Counted from the first letter of the stretch, positions 47,351-59,087 are shown. The stretch is DNA of 64,000 nucleotides from Scalesia atractyloides (GCA_947069175.1 CAMTDV010000027.1:44343369-44407368), one strand, 5' to 3'. Notes: generated from the letters alone by a model not told the origin. Numbers and translations: made by a program.

Positions 47351-47561
47351 CTAACTCAGAATCCGGTTGCACATAAACGAGCCAAACACATAGATCTTAA
47401 TTATCATTTTTACCGGAACTAGAGAATACAGGCAAATTGGTTACTAAGTTCGTTCCAACAAAACTTCAGGTGGTTAACATTTTCACAAAGAGCCTTCCTA
47501 ATTCTCAGTTCAATTTTTTTCGTAACATGCTTCGTATTGGTCCTTCACCGTTTCGCTTGTA
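47351..47561 (+). pseudogene. Element D RNase H, C-terminal part
   Basis: Reads HKRAKHIDLNYHF, then KFVPTKLQVVNIFTKSLPNS and FFRNMLRIG to a stop at 47559-47561, the standard end of copia RNase H. Removing A and one copy of ctaac joins it in frame to 4117. Confidence 0.92.
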
Positions 47562-47567
47562 GGGGGA

Positions 47568-47700
47568 TGTTAGATATACTTATGTTATTAATTTTAGTTA
47601 TTGTCGTAATTTTCCTATTTATTAAGGTATCTAGTTGTAAGTTTTTGTGTCTATATATTGTATCCATGTCATCCGTTTGTACTTTCAATTAAATCACACA
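47568..47700 (+). repeat. Element D 3' LTR
   Basis: Follows the purine tract tagggggatg directly. Starts TGTTAGATATAC, contains ctatatattg and ends near AAATCACACA. The other LTR is outside the window, so the right edge is an estimate. Confidence 0.7.
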
Positions 47701-48140
47701 CCAACGTTAAGTCGTTAACATATTTGACCGTGTTATGTTACCAAAGTTAATACGCGTATGTGGTTTCACGTCTTACCAAAGACTTGAATGCATATACGAG
47801 TTGGATAGACCATCATATTGAGATTACGGCTGGTAATTCTGACACGAAGACGATAACATGACACGAACCTACATGAAGTTAACAGATTTCGTGTATATAA
47901 CAGTTTGACACGATAAGACCTTTTAATTTCGTGTTCATGTCTTATTATGTTCAAATCTTAATAGGTCGGGTTGACACGATATGCTATCGGGATAACTGAG
48001 ATACATGCTAATCTCATCAAATATTTGGTTTTCTTATTCTCCAAGAAAAACCAAACATGTAAAACGAAATTAAAAAAAAAAATAGAATAAAATACTCCAA
48101 AAAAGTCTCCATATACAACAAAAGAAGTCGTAGCAATTTC
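47701..48140. other. Spacer with ACACGA-rich transposon-like scrap
   Basis: Positions 47826-47990 contain repeated ACACGA words (gacacgaagacgataac, tttgacacgata, gttgacacgatatg) of a style seen in hAT-derived repeats. No paired ends or target duplication are visible. The rest is AT-rich upstream sequence of the next gene. Confidence 0.35.
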
Positions 48141-48365
48141 TCGCTCATTGAGTCATTTCTTCCTTCAATCTTCCCCATTTTTTTTACCTATATCCTCTTC
48201 TCCTTCACCAGAGCAAAATTCCATTCTAATACAACAACAACACATAATCTCCAAACCTCTAACCAACCACCCACTTTCACCTCACAACTTCCAATTCCAC
48301 CATCAAAGGTATCTTCACTTACATACACACATATACATACAAATTAGGGTTTCTATAACAATCAA

Positions 48366-48395
48366 ATGACCACACACAACACCCATATTATATAA
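48366..48395 (+). promoter_or_regulatory. Short upstream ORF of the trihelix gene
   Basis: ATG at 48366 followed by eight codons and TAA at 48393-48395, 18 nt before the main ATG and in the same frame. If it is within the mRNA it could lower translation. The transcript start is not known; a CT-rich stretch at 48150-48300 looks like 5' UTR. Confidence 0.45.
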
Positions 48396-48413
48396 TATAA
48401 TAATAACCCCACG

Positions 48414-49550
48414 ATGCCACAACCCAGAAGAAAGAAATGGACAGAAGCAGAAGAACGAACCCTAATCGACAAATACGGCGAGATGGTTTCAGATGGAACT
48501 TTAGCCAAGATGAAAACAAGAGAGAAGAAGTATAAACCGATCGCTTCACACGTGAATTCGATTCATCATGTGGGTGATCCGGTTGTGTACCCATGGGAAT
48601 GGACTTGGAAAGATGTGTCCAATAAGGTGCAGAATATGAGGCACCAGTACTCGTTAGTCAAACAGAAGATTAAGCGGACCGAAACCGGTGATAACCCGGT
48701 TGCTGATCATGAGGAGTTTGATTGGGTTGAAGGGTTGACTCATTGGTCCAACTTCCTCCGGTATAAGGAGGTTTTTGGTGATGTTACGGTTGTTGCTCCG
48801 TTTATTAACGGGTTCGGGGAGGGTGTTGAGTTTGGGCATATCGGGCAGTCGAGTGGTGGGGAGTATCCTATCGGGTTGGAGTTAGATTACAATGAGGAGG
48901 GAGGTTATAACAATGGGGATCGGGTTTATGAAGAGGATGAGATGGAGATGAGGAAGAAGAGGAAGGGTGTGAAGAACGTTGAAAGGAAAGCGTGGGCGTT
49001 TGTGACGAACCAATTGGCGCAGCTGCGTGAGATGGAGGCGCGGTTTGAGCAGCGTGAGGAGGAGAGAGAGCGGGAGAGGAAGAGGAGAGAAAGTGTTAGG
49101 GAGAAACACGAAGAGGAGATGAGGAAAGTGATGGAGAGGTTGAAGGAACAGAGGAATCGAGAATGGGAAGCGATGGAGAACGAGAGGGAGGATAGGAGGA
49201 GGAGAAGAGAAGAGGAGTTGGTTCAAGAGCGGAAATGGGAGGAGCGGAATGAGAGGAGGAGGTCGGAATGGAATGCAAGGATTGATGAGATGTTGAGTGA
49301 ACACAGAGCGGAAATGGCACAGTTTCAAGCGAGGGTTCTTGACGAGCAACAGAATCTTACAAGTCAGTTGCTCGGGATGGTTTCGCAGTGGAGTGGGCAT
49401 CCGGGTGGTATTGCGGATAACACGAATGGTGGAACTAGTCATTATCTTTCACAAATGATGCAGAATTTGCAGCATGTTGGTGATATGGTTGATGGGGATG
49501 CTCAAGTCGAAGGGCATAATCAAGATGATGAGTTTATTGTGGATGGGTGA
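48414..49550 (+). CDS. Trihelix / MYB-SANT-like transcription factor, single exon
   Basis: A 378-residue intact frame. Residues about 6-88 form a trihelix-type DNA-binding domain (KKWTEAEERTLIDKYGEMV, then Trp at 61, 63 and 65 in YPWEWTWKDVSNKVQNMRHQ). Residues about 100-123 (FDWVEGLTHWSNFLRYKEVF) resemble the fourth helix of the family. An acidic Gly-rich linker is followed by a long Glu/Arg coiled coil (about 190-320, RFEQREEERERERKRRESVR), probably for dimerisation, and an acidic C-terminus. Nuclear localisation is suggested by MRKKRKGVKNVERK. The start is the first ATG of the frame and lies just before the domain. The antisense frame at 48882-49442 is a shadow. I do not know the orthologue's name. 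Confidence 0.9.
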   Translation: MPQPRRKKWTEAEERTLIDKYGEMVSDGTLAKMKTREKKYKPIASHVNSIHHVGDPVVYPWEWTWKDVSNKVQNMRHQYSLVKQKIKRTETGDNPVADHEEFDWVEGLTHWSNFLRYKEVFGDVTVVAPFINGFGEGVEFGHIGQSSGGEYPIGLELDYNEEGGYNNGDRVYEEDEMEMRKKRKGVKNVERKAWAFVTNQLAQLREMEARFEQREEERERERKRRESVREKHEEEMRKVMERLKEQRNREWEAMENEREDRRRRREEELVQERKWEERNERRRSEWNARIDEMLSEHRAEMAQFQARVLDEQQNLTSQLLGMVSQWSGHPGGIADNTNGGTSHYLSQMMQNLQHVGDMVDGDAQVEGHNQDDEFIVDG

Positions 49551-51624
49551 AGAAGAAACAGTCAACTAAAGATGGGTTAGTTGTGTGCATTTGTTTTTAA
49601 CGACAACGGTTAAATAACTAGCAATCGAACGGATTTTTTTTGACCAACGGATCAAGATTCATAATAGAGAAAGATCGCGATCACTTGAAAGTGATTCGTT
49701 TATCTGTATCAGTTACTAGATCATTCACTCATGGTTTAATTGTTGGGAACATGAAGAAATTGTATAATCTTTTATGATAATATGTTACTGCAAAATTTGT
49801 ACCAACATTCATTAATTTGATACTTTTGTAGAGAACTGTTTCAGCTTTATTTGTATACATCTTGATCAAAATGATACAGCAAATGAAAATAAAAATGAGA
49901 AATTTAAAAAGAAAACAGATTAATGATGTTAAAAGGGAGTTGCTTGCTAGTCAAGATTCAAAGGTCTTTCTTTTTAGCATCATATCATCTTTAATCAACC
50001 AAAACACAATATCAATCTGTTTGAGAAAGGTGGGTTACTTCTTAGACCACCTTTAGTGGGGTTTTTTTGGCCTTTTTTTCCAAAAAAAGAACGCCCAGAA
50101 AGCCCCTTACCCACCCCCTTGGCCTTTTTTTTCAAAAGAAAACCCTAGGCGTGCTTTAAAAGACGCTGCTCCCTTGTTTCTTTGGCCAATTAGATTGTTC
50201 CACATCAAATATCATTAGTTTTGAATTAAAAAGAACAAAAAATAATAATTTGGTAATGATTGGTTGGGGCTTTATTCCACTATGCCAATTTTAAAAAACG
50301 CCCAATAAAGCCCCCTTGCTGACTGAACTGCCACATGGCTCAAAACGCCCAAGGGTGAGAGCTTTGTTCTACCCTCCCACTACACATGTCTTGGTCAAGA
50401 TTCGTAAGTGGGGGTGGGGACTGGGGGTGTAGATGAACTGAGGAAGAACAGGAATAGTCCATGGGAGATCTGTTGGCTGTCCGGCAAGCGAGTAAATATG
50501 CAAGCAAAGATGGAGGTTAGCTGCTCTAGATTCCTAGGCAAACGATCTTGTCTTGCCAAGCTAATTAACTCCACTTTCCAAAACGCGCAAGCTATTTGCC
50601 AGTATCCCAGAACACTTTCAGTTAGGCGATACCCTTAAATCCTATCTAAAAGAAGCTACAAAGATAACAAGTCCTGCATCAGACTCACCTGTAAAACCAA
50701 GAAGCATGCATCTCTTTTGTGCATGCTACTCGATATAGACACCTAAACGTTGTAATTTGCTGCACCCATTCAGCAGAGCCAAACCCTGTTATCTAAAGTA
50801 AAATCGTAAAGAAAGCAACAAGGTCTGTACATCACATTAACTGATCTTCAGGCACCAAAGACTCACAGCTGCTTTTTTGCAATAAATACTAGATCTTTGA
50901 AACTGAACTCAACAAGATCTGTCACGCAGAAGTTTAATGATTCCACTCGGACTAACAAAAACACATCGGATGATATCGATTGGTATTGGTATAATGTTAC
51001 AATTTTATATCTTATATTTTTAAGGGTGCAAGGTAATTACTATATGCATCTGTATGTAATTCTGAATACATCAAGGCTTATCATGGGGATGGAATTTAAG
51101 TGTCCATAATTTCACATATATGCATTACTTACCCGAGCATGGGCGGTTTATGATGGTGAGCCTAACCCAGAGCTTAAAGGGTCGCGTCACTGAACTGCAT
51201 CATTTCTACCTCATAATACCGCAATAGCAGCCTTCCTACCAATGTTTTTGTTTACAAGGTAACCGTACAGTTTAACTGGTCGCAACCGGAACACTTACAG
51301 TGCTGGTTTCTGGTCCGACCGAACAATTCATTTCTAATAACAGTGATCTAGAGTGGCTTATTCTCTCATATTATTCAAAAAATAGAATATTCATTATTCA
51401 AAAATAGAACAGAATGCCTAAAACAGCAAGCAAGCAACAAATAAGTAGTGGTGTTCTTATTTCTACCCCCTCCCCCATCATCAAACCACCGCAAACTGTA
51501 ACAAATATACAAACACGATTCACTAGACACACTGTTTGTAATAGCTATCAACTCTGCAACGTGTTTCACCGCGATCAGAAAACAGTAAACAGAAACAAAC
51601 ACCGGCTTGTGATTCCCATCGCGT
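49551..51624. other. Intergenic region between the two genes
   Basis: Holds the 3' UTR of the trihelix gene, a candidate MITE at 50056-50380 and unassigned AT-rich sequence. The small frames at 49862, 50408 and 50897 lack any recognisable domain and I do not call them. Positions 51120-51600 could contain the 3' UTR of the - strand gene. Confidence 0.5.
50056..50380. mobile_element. Candidate MITE
   Basis: The block starts GTGGGG and ends CCCAC between TA dinucleotides. It is internally built of GGCCTTTTTTT and AACGCCC words that occur in both orientations. Short inverted ends and a TA flank would suit a Tc1/mariner-type MITE, but the evidence is weak. Confidence 0.3.
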
Positions 51625-54600
51625 TTAATCGAGCTTGACGTTAGAATACAGAAGCGTGTCCCTTGTGAGTGGCATATACATGAGGAACCATACCTGTAAG
51701 AGAACCAAACACAAAACTTATATCACCTGTTTACGGTCAAAATCATTAACACATGTAATGTTAATGGACAAAATCTTACCCCCATGAGAGTGGCGATAAT
51801 AAGAATGATGCCCGTGATCCATGCGAGGGTTCGTCTAACAAGAAGGACCTCTGCAATCAAAATGCGTGCGGCATCACTGGAACCTTCCTTTTCCTCCTCT
51901 AACCACCTAGGAGATGCTCTTGTTGTCAGCTTTATATTTAGCATCTCTTTCGCAGGTGATTTGGTGAAAACAACAATCCCGACAATTTCACCTGTTGAAT
52001 GACACACAAACACTCTTTTTGTCATGTCGAAGACTCGGAAGAAAAAGGATAGAGATAAACAAAATGAGTAAAATGCCATTTTCGTCCCTGAGGTTTGGTC
52101 AGATTTGCGACTTTCGTCCAAAGGTATGTTTTTCGAATGTGGATCCAAAAGGTTTGAAATTTTGCCATTTTCATCCAGCTCGTTAACTCCATCCATTTTT
52201 CTACGATAAGTCGGAGATATTTTCGTCTTTTTTGTTAACTTAAAGGGCAATTCGGTCAATGAATACTTGTACATTATGCTAAAGCTTGTACATAAAGTGA
52301 AAAAGACCGAATTGCCCTTTAAGTTAACAAAAAAGAAGAAAATACCCTGATTTAACGAAGAAAAATGGATCGAGCTAACGAGCCGGATGAAAATGGCAAG
52401 ATTTCAAACCTTTTGGACCCAGATGCGAAAAAACAAACCTTTGAACGAAAGTCACAAAACTGGCCAAACCTCGGGGACGAAAATGGCATTTTACTCGAAA
52501 GAAATGAACCTTTGTATGTTGTTAGCAAGGAGTCGTATATCTTGGATATCGCGGTCACTAGCAATTCAGCACCCTTCTGAACAACATCGTCTGTTCCATA
52601 TTGCTCTTGAAAAGCCTACAACATATCACAATTAGTACACTACACATTCTTATGATCAACAAAAACAGAAACGAAGATGATTATTAAAACCTTAAAACCA
52701 TCAAATCTTCCGTTGAGCAATTCTGCTGGAGTGGGAACACTTCCACTTAAATCTTCATGCACTTGCATTGCCCTCTCCACGTTGTGGATAAGAGAGATGA
52801 TGCCCGCTATAAACTTTCTGTCTGCTTTCTGCAATAATAAACGAACTAGTATCAACCCATAACGAAACAAGAAAAGCTTACAAACATACAAAGAACAGAT
52901 AAACATAACGGAACACAACCTTTGACATGTCTAGCTTTATTTGAGCATCATTTGCCAAGGGGATAGTCGATTCTCCGGTCAATGATTCCAGTTCATTTTT
53001 AACGTATGATCCACCGAGCCATGAAGCCTAGATCAACGATCAACGGGCATGATTAGACATATAGATATAGCCATATAGGTATATAACACAGTTGGGGTAC
53101 GGCATGATCTAAGTTAAAACTAACAAATTTGGTTATATCTGTGTCGGTGCATTCCATATCCACAGGCTGGGGTTCGTTTAAAGAGATTAGAGATAATTCA
53201 TCCTCATCTGCAAGTATGCATATAAAAAAATTATTGGTCATTCATATTAATCATATAAACAGCTTTTGTTATAAGGTAACAAGAAAGTATATTTTATACC
53301 TGACAGTTGAATGTCGGTATCTCCGATAGCAATTTCACTCTTAAGAGCCTTGCTGAAAACATCAGCGTCTGAACCAACCTCAGGCTGCTTATCTGCTTGC
53401 AATGTAACAAAATTAAAAAAAATGTAAAAGATAGATCTCATTTGGAAGTAACTAGGGCTGCAAATGAACCGAACGTTCAGCGAACCATTCGGCGGGAAGT
53501 TCTTTGTGTCCGTTCGTTTAATAAATGAACGAAGGCGAACAAGAAATTTCGTTTGTTTAGTTAAATGAACGAACACGGACAAGAAATTTCATTCATTTAG
53601 TTACATGAACGAACATGAACAGAGGCCATCGTTTATCTATGTTCGTGAACATTCAGTAACGTGTTCGTTTATGACTTTATGTTCGTCTGTGTTCGATAGT
53701 TTATTAGTGCTTTTAATTTTTATATTTTATTAAAATACTTCAATTCTGACAAATATTAAATAAGTATCCGTGCATAATATATTTTGTTCATGAACGCTTG
53801 TTTGGGTTCATTTGTTTTCATTTGTATTCATGAACATTAGTTTGTGTTCGTTTGTTTTCATGAACTTACTTTTACGTTTGTTACCTAAAATTAACAAATG
53901 AACATGAACATGTTCAATTCCTTAACAAACAAACACAAACAGAAAATCTCGTTCATTAAGTGTTCATGAACAGTTCGTGAACACATATATTACCTTAACA
54001 AATGAACTCGCTCGGTTCGTTTGCAGACCTAGAAGTAACTTATGATAATGCAAGACATGAATTTAGGTACCTTCGAATCCACTGATCTCTAGCATGAAAA
54101 CAGCATGAGGCCTATTAAACGGGTTGGCTTTAAGCACCTCATTCAACTGCAAGATCAGTAAGAAACTATATCACATTAAGCGGAGGAATTCACAAATAGA
54201 AACAAGAGATTTGAAAGATTTAGAAGTAATATTGCCTTTTCTGAGCTGGCAGATGACAATGTAGAAGGAGGTGCATAACCGAGCAAGACTGAAACAGCAG
54301 CGCCTACTTCTGGAATTGAGATTGATTTGGACTGCATAAGCCAAAATAAAACTTGCTGTCATGATGATGATGGGCCCTTAAAATTTTCCGTAAAATATAA
54401 ATAATAAATGGTACAGTATCACCATTCATATATGAAAGATCAATGGAACAAGCATATGAACTTGTGCCACAATTGCTTTTATCTTATGAATTGCCATTAG
54501 ACATTCAATTCCAACTATGTAAATAAAATTTTCTATCTTATAGAACATTATCCCGTATATTATACTGAGGACTTCAATTACAAACATGAATTTATAACAA

Positions 54601-55477
54601 AAACTTTTGCTAAAAAGAACATGAACTTTTGACAAAAATTGCTAAAATGCAATCATAGCAACTGTGGCCTTATATTTACACAAGCATCTAGAAGGTTACT
54701 AAACCTTAGTTCAAGACAGATATTACCTCTTGAATAGACTAGAACGATTTTGAGACATCGGCATAAAATTACAAAACGTTCATCAATGATTCCAAAAACA
54801 TGAGTACCAATAACCTTTATGATCGTAGAAATATCAAAATTCTATTTCATTTCATTATTATATCAACACTTGGGCAAAATATCCACCTATTGTAGAAGAT
54901 GAGAATTTCTAATATTGAAGGTTACAAAATAGATTATATAAATGAAAGCATGTAAACTAATTACAGGATGTAGTTAATCATAAATGCAAAAAAAAAGAGT
55001 ATTCAGGAACACAAGTCCCAAACAGCATTAGATACAATCAACCAAAAGACCTATACACCCTTACAACATAAGCATCTAACAACTATCTAAATCCAAATTT
55101 TACAAAAACAACACCACAAAACCTCCTTGGAAATATACACACACGAAATCAACAACAATATATCAATAGATTCAGTAAATCGAACACAATTATAACCAAA
55201 ACAAATATCAAATTCAAAGTAAAATCACAAAGAAATTACCTGAGATGAGCGAGACTGAAAATAATTGTGAGTTGAGCTATCAAGGAAATAAACTGAACCA
55301 GGTCCATCGGCCTGTATCCAAATCAAACAGATTATTGGCGGATCTAAATCAAATCTGGATTAATAACTAGAACATAACGGCGATCATGTGATTACGAACC
55401 CTAGATTGTGAGCACAAAATTGATGAAACAACAATAAGGAAGATGACGGAAAAAATTTGGGGATTTTTAGAATCCAT
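51625..55477 (-). CDS. Type I membrane protein of a plant family of unknown function, 11 exons
   Basis: Exons (- strand): 55477-55400, 55311-55240, 54331-54236, 54146-54071, 53395-53300, 53207-53125, 53027-52920, 52828-52691, 52615-52510, 51991-51780 and 51693-51625. They total 1134 nt and 377 residues, with all phases agreeing. Residues 1-26 form a signal peptide (IFSVIFLIVVSSILC); a lumenal region includes ADGPGSVYFLDSSTH and LNEVLKANPFNRPHAVFMLE. One membrane segment (about 340-362, LAWITGIILIIATLMGVWF) precedes a short tail ending LLYSNVKLD. I recall a similar Arabidopsis protein (At3g13410, unverified). Role unknown; secretory-pathway location is inferred. Intron 3 uses a GC donor. Introns 4 and 9 hold transposons, yet the exons are intact, so the gene is probably functional. 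Confidence 0.88.
52066..52496. mobile_element. Long-TIR MITE (foldback, Mutator-like) in intron 9
   Basis: The ends GAGTAAAATGCCATTTTCGT and their reverse complement extend into a nearly complete inverted repeat of about 200 bp per arm, meeting near 52280. Flanking 9-mers aaacaaaat (52057-52065) and gaaagaaat (52497-52505) agree at six of nine positions. It lies 13 bp from the splice donor of exon 9. Long arms and a 9-bp duplication suggest a Mutator relative. Confidence 0.8.
53453..54031. mobile_element. hAT-like non-autonomous element in intron 4, 579 bp
   Basis: An exact 8-bp duplication gaagtaac (53445-53452 and 54032-54039) flanks ends TAGGGCTGCAAATGAACCGA and TAGGTCTGCAAACGAACCGA (the second on the - strand). 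The inside is full of GTTCGT and GTTCATGAAC words and has no transposase. Confidence 0.92.
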
Positions 55478-57550
55478 CGAGGATGAGAAAACCGGTCTCC
55501 GATCCACGATTTAGAACAGGGGTGTGATGGTTTTGTTTATTTTATTCAGGATTGATTTAGGAAGTGAGGTTGGGATAAAATCTTTGCCGACGACGTCGTA
55601 TGTAGATGGGATTCATGTGCGTGGAGTGGTGCTGTTAATGGGCCTTTTGGGTTTTATCTTTATGGGCTAGCTAGTGGCCTCTAGAAATGGATCTTCTATG
55701 CTTCATTCCACTTACAACCGTCATTTTACCGAAAAAAAAATGAATATTGGTATCGAATATACCCAGTATCAAATGCTCATTCATAGTAGTGTTGGCTTTT
55801 TATTTTATGTAATAAATAACAAGATACTCAGGTAGCTTACAGTTATCAAATTATTGTTATGCGTTTTATACAAATTATTTTGCTTTACGGTTTTCCCTTT
55901 TAGTAGTGAGTTACATGAGACGTTCCAATTTTGTGTTTGAATATGATTTTAAATATAAATTTAGAATTAGTGATTTAGTATTCTTAAAACTTGTTAATGA
56001 AACTATTATTGAATAGGAAGTCGTTAACTTTTGAGTGTTTATTAATGTTTGTATATATATAGTTATTTTGATTTGATTTTGTACTTTATGATGTTCGACT
56101 CGACCATACAGAAAATTACTTGAATCCTTTTTCTTTTAAAATAAAACCATTCAAAAAAATAATTAAGGACTTTTACAAGGATGAAATTTGAAAACTTTTA
56201 AACTTATTTTTTAGGGGAGAAGTATGACAAATAACAAAGGGGTTATATTTAGCACACCCCAAAAAATCGATTATTATGATCATATTCGGTTATTAATCAA
56301 AACTGTAACCAGTTTAAATCATAAAAAATATATATATTAGAAATTGTTTGAAGATTTTACAACAAGATCATGTTACACCGATTTTTTTAACCTACAATAA
56401 CCGGCTAACTAGTTATTAGTTGTTAAGTCACACCAACGTAATTTGAAATTAATAGTCGAATAGTTGTTTTTATTTCTTTGTTTGTTATTTTTAGGGCTTT
56501 TATTTGTTGTTAAATCCCAACAACATAATTTGAAATTAGTAGTCGAATAGTTGTTTTTATTTTTTTGTTTGTCATTTTTAGGGATTTTTAAATCAACTTT
56601 AGTTTGTATTATTGTGTATTTAATCAACTATTGATTTTAAGCTATTGGTTGATGCTTATAGCTCATAAATTTGATACTAGTAGGATGTCTATGTTGCGAC
56701 GGAAATACAACACTTAGGAAATGTTTTTATTACCAGTGAGGAAATCTAACCGGACAACTCGAAGGTTCATTTAAATTGTATCACTGTCATTAGCCTTACA
56801 CATGTCAAGTAAATAACCCTTTCACTTAAACCATTGTGTCACCGTTTCGTTTTGAGTGGTTTTGGTGAAGTGAGAGAAGACGAAGGCATCCAGCGAGAAA
56901 GTTCGGAAGGATATGGTATGATTACGTCTAATCAGAATTTTTCAGTTTTTTGTGAATGGAGGAAAATTGTTGAAAATCTGTGTTACTTTCCGTTCATATT
57001 TTAACGACTAATTATAATTTTTGAAACAGTGGTTTGCCTTTTGTGTTTTCATCTGCTTGTTGAAATTTGAACAGAAATTCAAGTATATAACTACAAAATC
57101 GACAAATGTGTACCTTATATAATAAGATTAATTCTTGAAATGCTTGTTAAAACTCTATCATCTCCACATTGTTATCATCCTTCGATGACAGATGCAACAT
57201 ATGAATTAGAAAACAATAAGAAATACATACCCATGGATACGTGATAGGCGCACAAAGAAGATTAATCTAGCAGATATTATGCAAATAAATAGGACTCAAG
57301 AAACAAAAAGCTCACTAAATTTAGGCGTAACATACTCACGTCCATTTAACTGCCTGGATTAACTTCCCCTAACATGAGAAAGTGGGTTGAATTGTTTCAT
57401 GACAACATTATTTACAATATAAATTAAACATTAAGATTGTTATTGTTGTAGTTTTTTCCTAATATATAATATTTGTTTCACAAGTTTTAATATGATATGT
57501 ATTTCCTATTTTAAGCTTCATTTTCATGAATAATATGTGATAAATAGGAG
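55478..57550. other. Intergenic AT-rich region
   Basis: The first 100-200 bp are the presumed promoter and 5' UTR of the - strand gene. Apart from a tandem duplication at 56419-56590 I see nothing supported here. Confidence 0.5.
56419..56590. repeat. Two-copy tandem repeat, 86-bp period
   Basis: atttgaaatta followed by agtcgaatagttgttttta occurs at 56441 and again at 56527, with similar flanks (tgttaagtcacaccaacg, tgttaaatcccaacaaca). Confidence 0.85.
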
Positions 57551-57951
57551 TAGGGGTGTGCATGGGTCAGTTTGGGCCACTTTTAGCCAAAAACTATGAT
57601 CAACGATGTTTGTTATGGTTAATTGGATTCGAAGGTTATAGCGGGTCGGTTATGGGTGGTTAACCGTGAATTTAGGCCTACTAATAATAACTCAATTTTT
57701 TTAACAATGAAATAAATTGTTATTAAATATTTCATAGTAGTCTATTACATAGTATTAAGAGAATACATACAGTCTATAGTATCGGTTATGGTGAGTAGGG
57801 AAACATTGATAACCATAACTGATCCGCTACTTTCGGTTTTCAGAAAAACGATTAACAAACCCAATAGTTTTTGATATATTTCGGTTATTCCGATTCGGTT
57901 TTATCGATCAATTTGGTTATGGGTCGGTTAATTCGTTTTTTTACACCCCTA
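57551..57951. mobile_element. hAT-like non-autonomous element, 401 bp
   Basis: An exact 8-bp duplication aataggag (57543-57550 and 57952-57959) flanks ends TAGGGGTGTG and TAGGGGTGTA (- strand). The interior is rich in GGTTATGG and CGGTTA words in both directions. No transposase. Confidence 0.93.
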
Positions 57952-57959
57952 AATAGGAG

Positions 57960-58950
57960 ATTGGGTTGGAATTAAATCACACGTCTTGCTACAATTCAGA
58001 ATAGAGTAAGGTTAATAGAATAGAAGCATTAAAAACGGTTAATAGAATGGGATGAAATGGTTTTTTAACATTCCATAAAATTAAACCCTAAATTAAAAGT
58101 TAAAGCATTATTTTCATAAACAGTCTTGTGATTTTTTAATTATTCTAAAAGTCAAGTAATTTTATGCAAAAAGACTTATACATTAATGCATGAATGACTT
58201 GTACATTATAATCCATATCTCAATATTGAACAAAATTTACATCGAATCGTCGAAAATGAGTATGTCGTAATAGTATGTTAAAAAAAATTAAACATAAAGT
58301 ATTCAAACACATTAGAGGAAAACAAAAAATAAAAATAAAATTGAGAAATACATGGATAAAACTATAAGTATTGAGTGGGCGAATGTGTAACTATTGTTTT
58401 AAAGACAAATTTTCCCCCCAAAAAGTAGTTTTCGTATTCAATGTGTGTTGTACCATAAGCAACTATAATTATGCTCCTTAAATTTTAAGATGCCCATAAA
58501 ATGTATTATACTATATGGCTAAAAGTTGGCTAAAAAGTCTAAATTTCTTAAAAAATGTAAAAACTCATAAAACACAAATATGTCAACTATAAAACATACC
58601 CAAAACCCACAAATAACAAAATAAAGATTACTAAAACATCATATATGTGGGTTGTGTTTTGTTTTTTTGCATGATAAGGCCCTGATTATCAAATGACAAA
58701 CATTATTGTATTTTATGTTGATTAGCATGTCGTGTTTTATATTCATAGTTCTAAGATTGTGCGTTTAAAGTTTTTGTGGACTATTATAGTTTGAATATAG
58801 TGTTTTAGTAGTCTTGAATTGTTATTTGTGAGTTTTAGGTGTGTTTTATGACTTTTTACACTTTGGAGAAATTTAGACTTTGTAGCCGAACCTCACTCCT
58901 AAAATATATAGTATAGATTTGGTTTGGACTTCAGAGTATGGTTTTATGTT
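57960..58950. other. AT-rich region without recognised features
   Basis: No ORF, repeat ends or RNA gene could be supported. The left edge of the following LTR-like segment may lie in here. Confidence 0.4.
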
Positions 58951-59087
58951 TAAATATGAATTCTATAACAAATAGCATCCACGATAACATGCACAATAAC
59001 TCCATCATCACTCAATTCGGTTACAAATCATTGTAACAATCAAATCTTTGACCAAAAACGGCTGAAACTGAATTCCACACATTTATC

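Larger units (their letters stand above)
1..47700 (+). mobile_element. Ty1/copia element D, outermost of the nest, 5' end outside the window
   Basis: Coding remnants in the order gag, protease, integrase, reverse transcriptase and RNase H run left to right from 1 to 4117. They stop inside the RNase H motif that reads DNQSAIFL. The missing end of the same domain, followed by a stop, a purine tract and an LTR, resumes at 47351 on the other side of element A. The order protease-integrase-RT-RNase H is diagnostic of Ty1/copia. The short LTR (about 133 bp) suggests the Ale/Retrofit lineage, but that is inference. Every domain carries stops or frameshifts, so the element is dead. The window begins inside gag, so the 5' LTR and target duplication cannot be seen. 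Confidence 0.88.

Noticed and set aside
48148..48369. 73-codon ORF before the trihelix gene
   Set aside because: It does not start with ATG and lies in CT-rich probable 5' UTR.
48882..49442. 186-codon ORF on the - strand
   Set aside because: Antisense shadow of the Glu/Arg coiled coil of the trihelix gene.
50408..50638. 76-codon ORF
   Set aside because: No recognisable domain, no support from neighbours and biased composition. Left as spacer.
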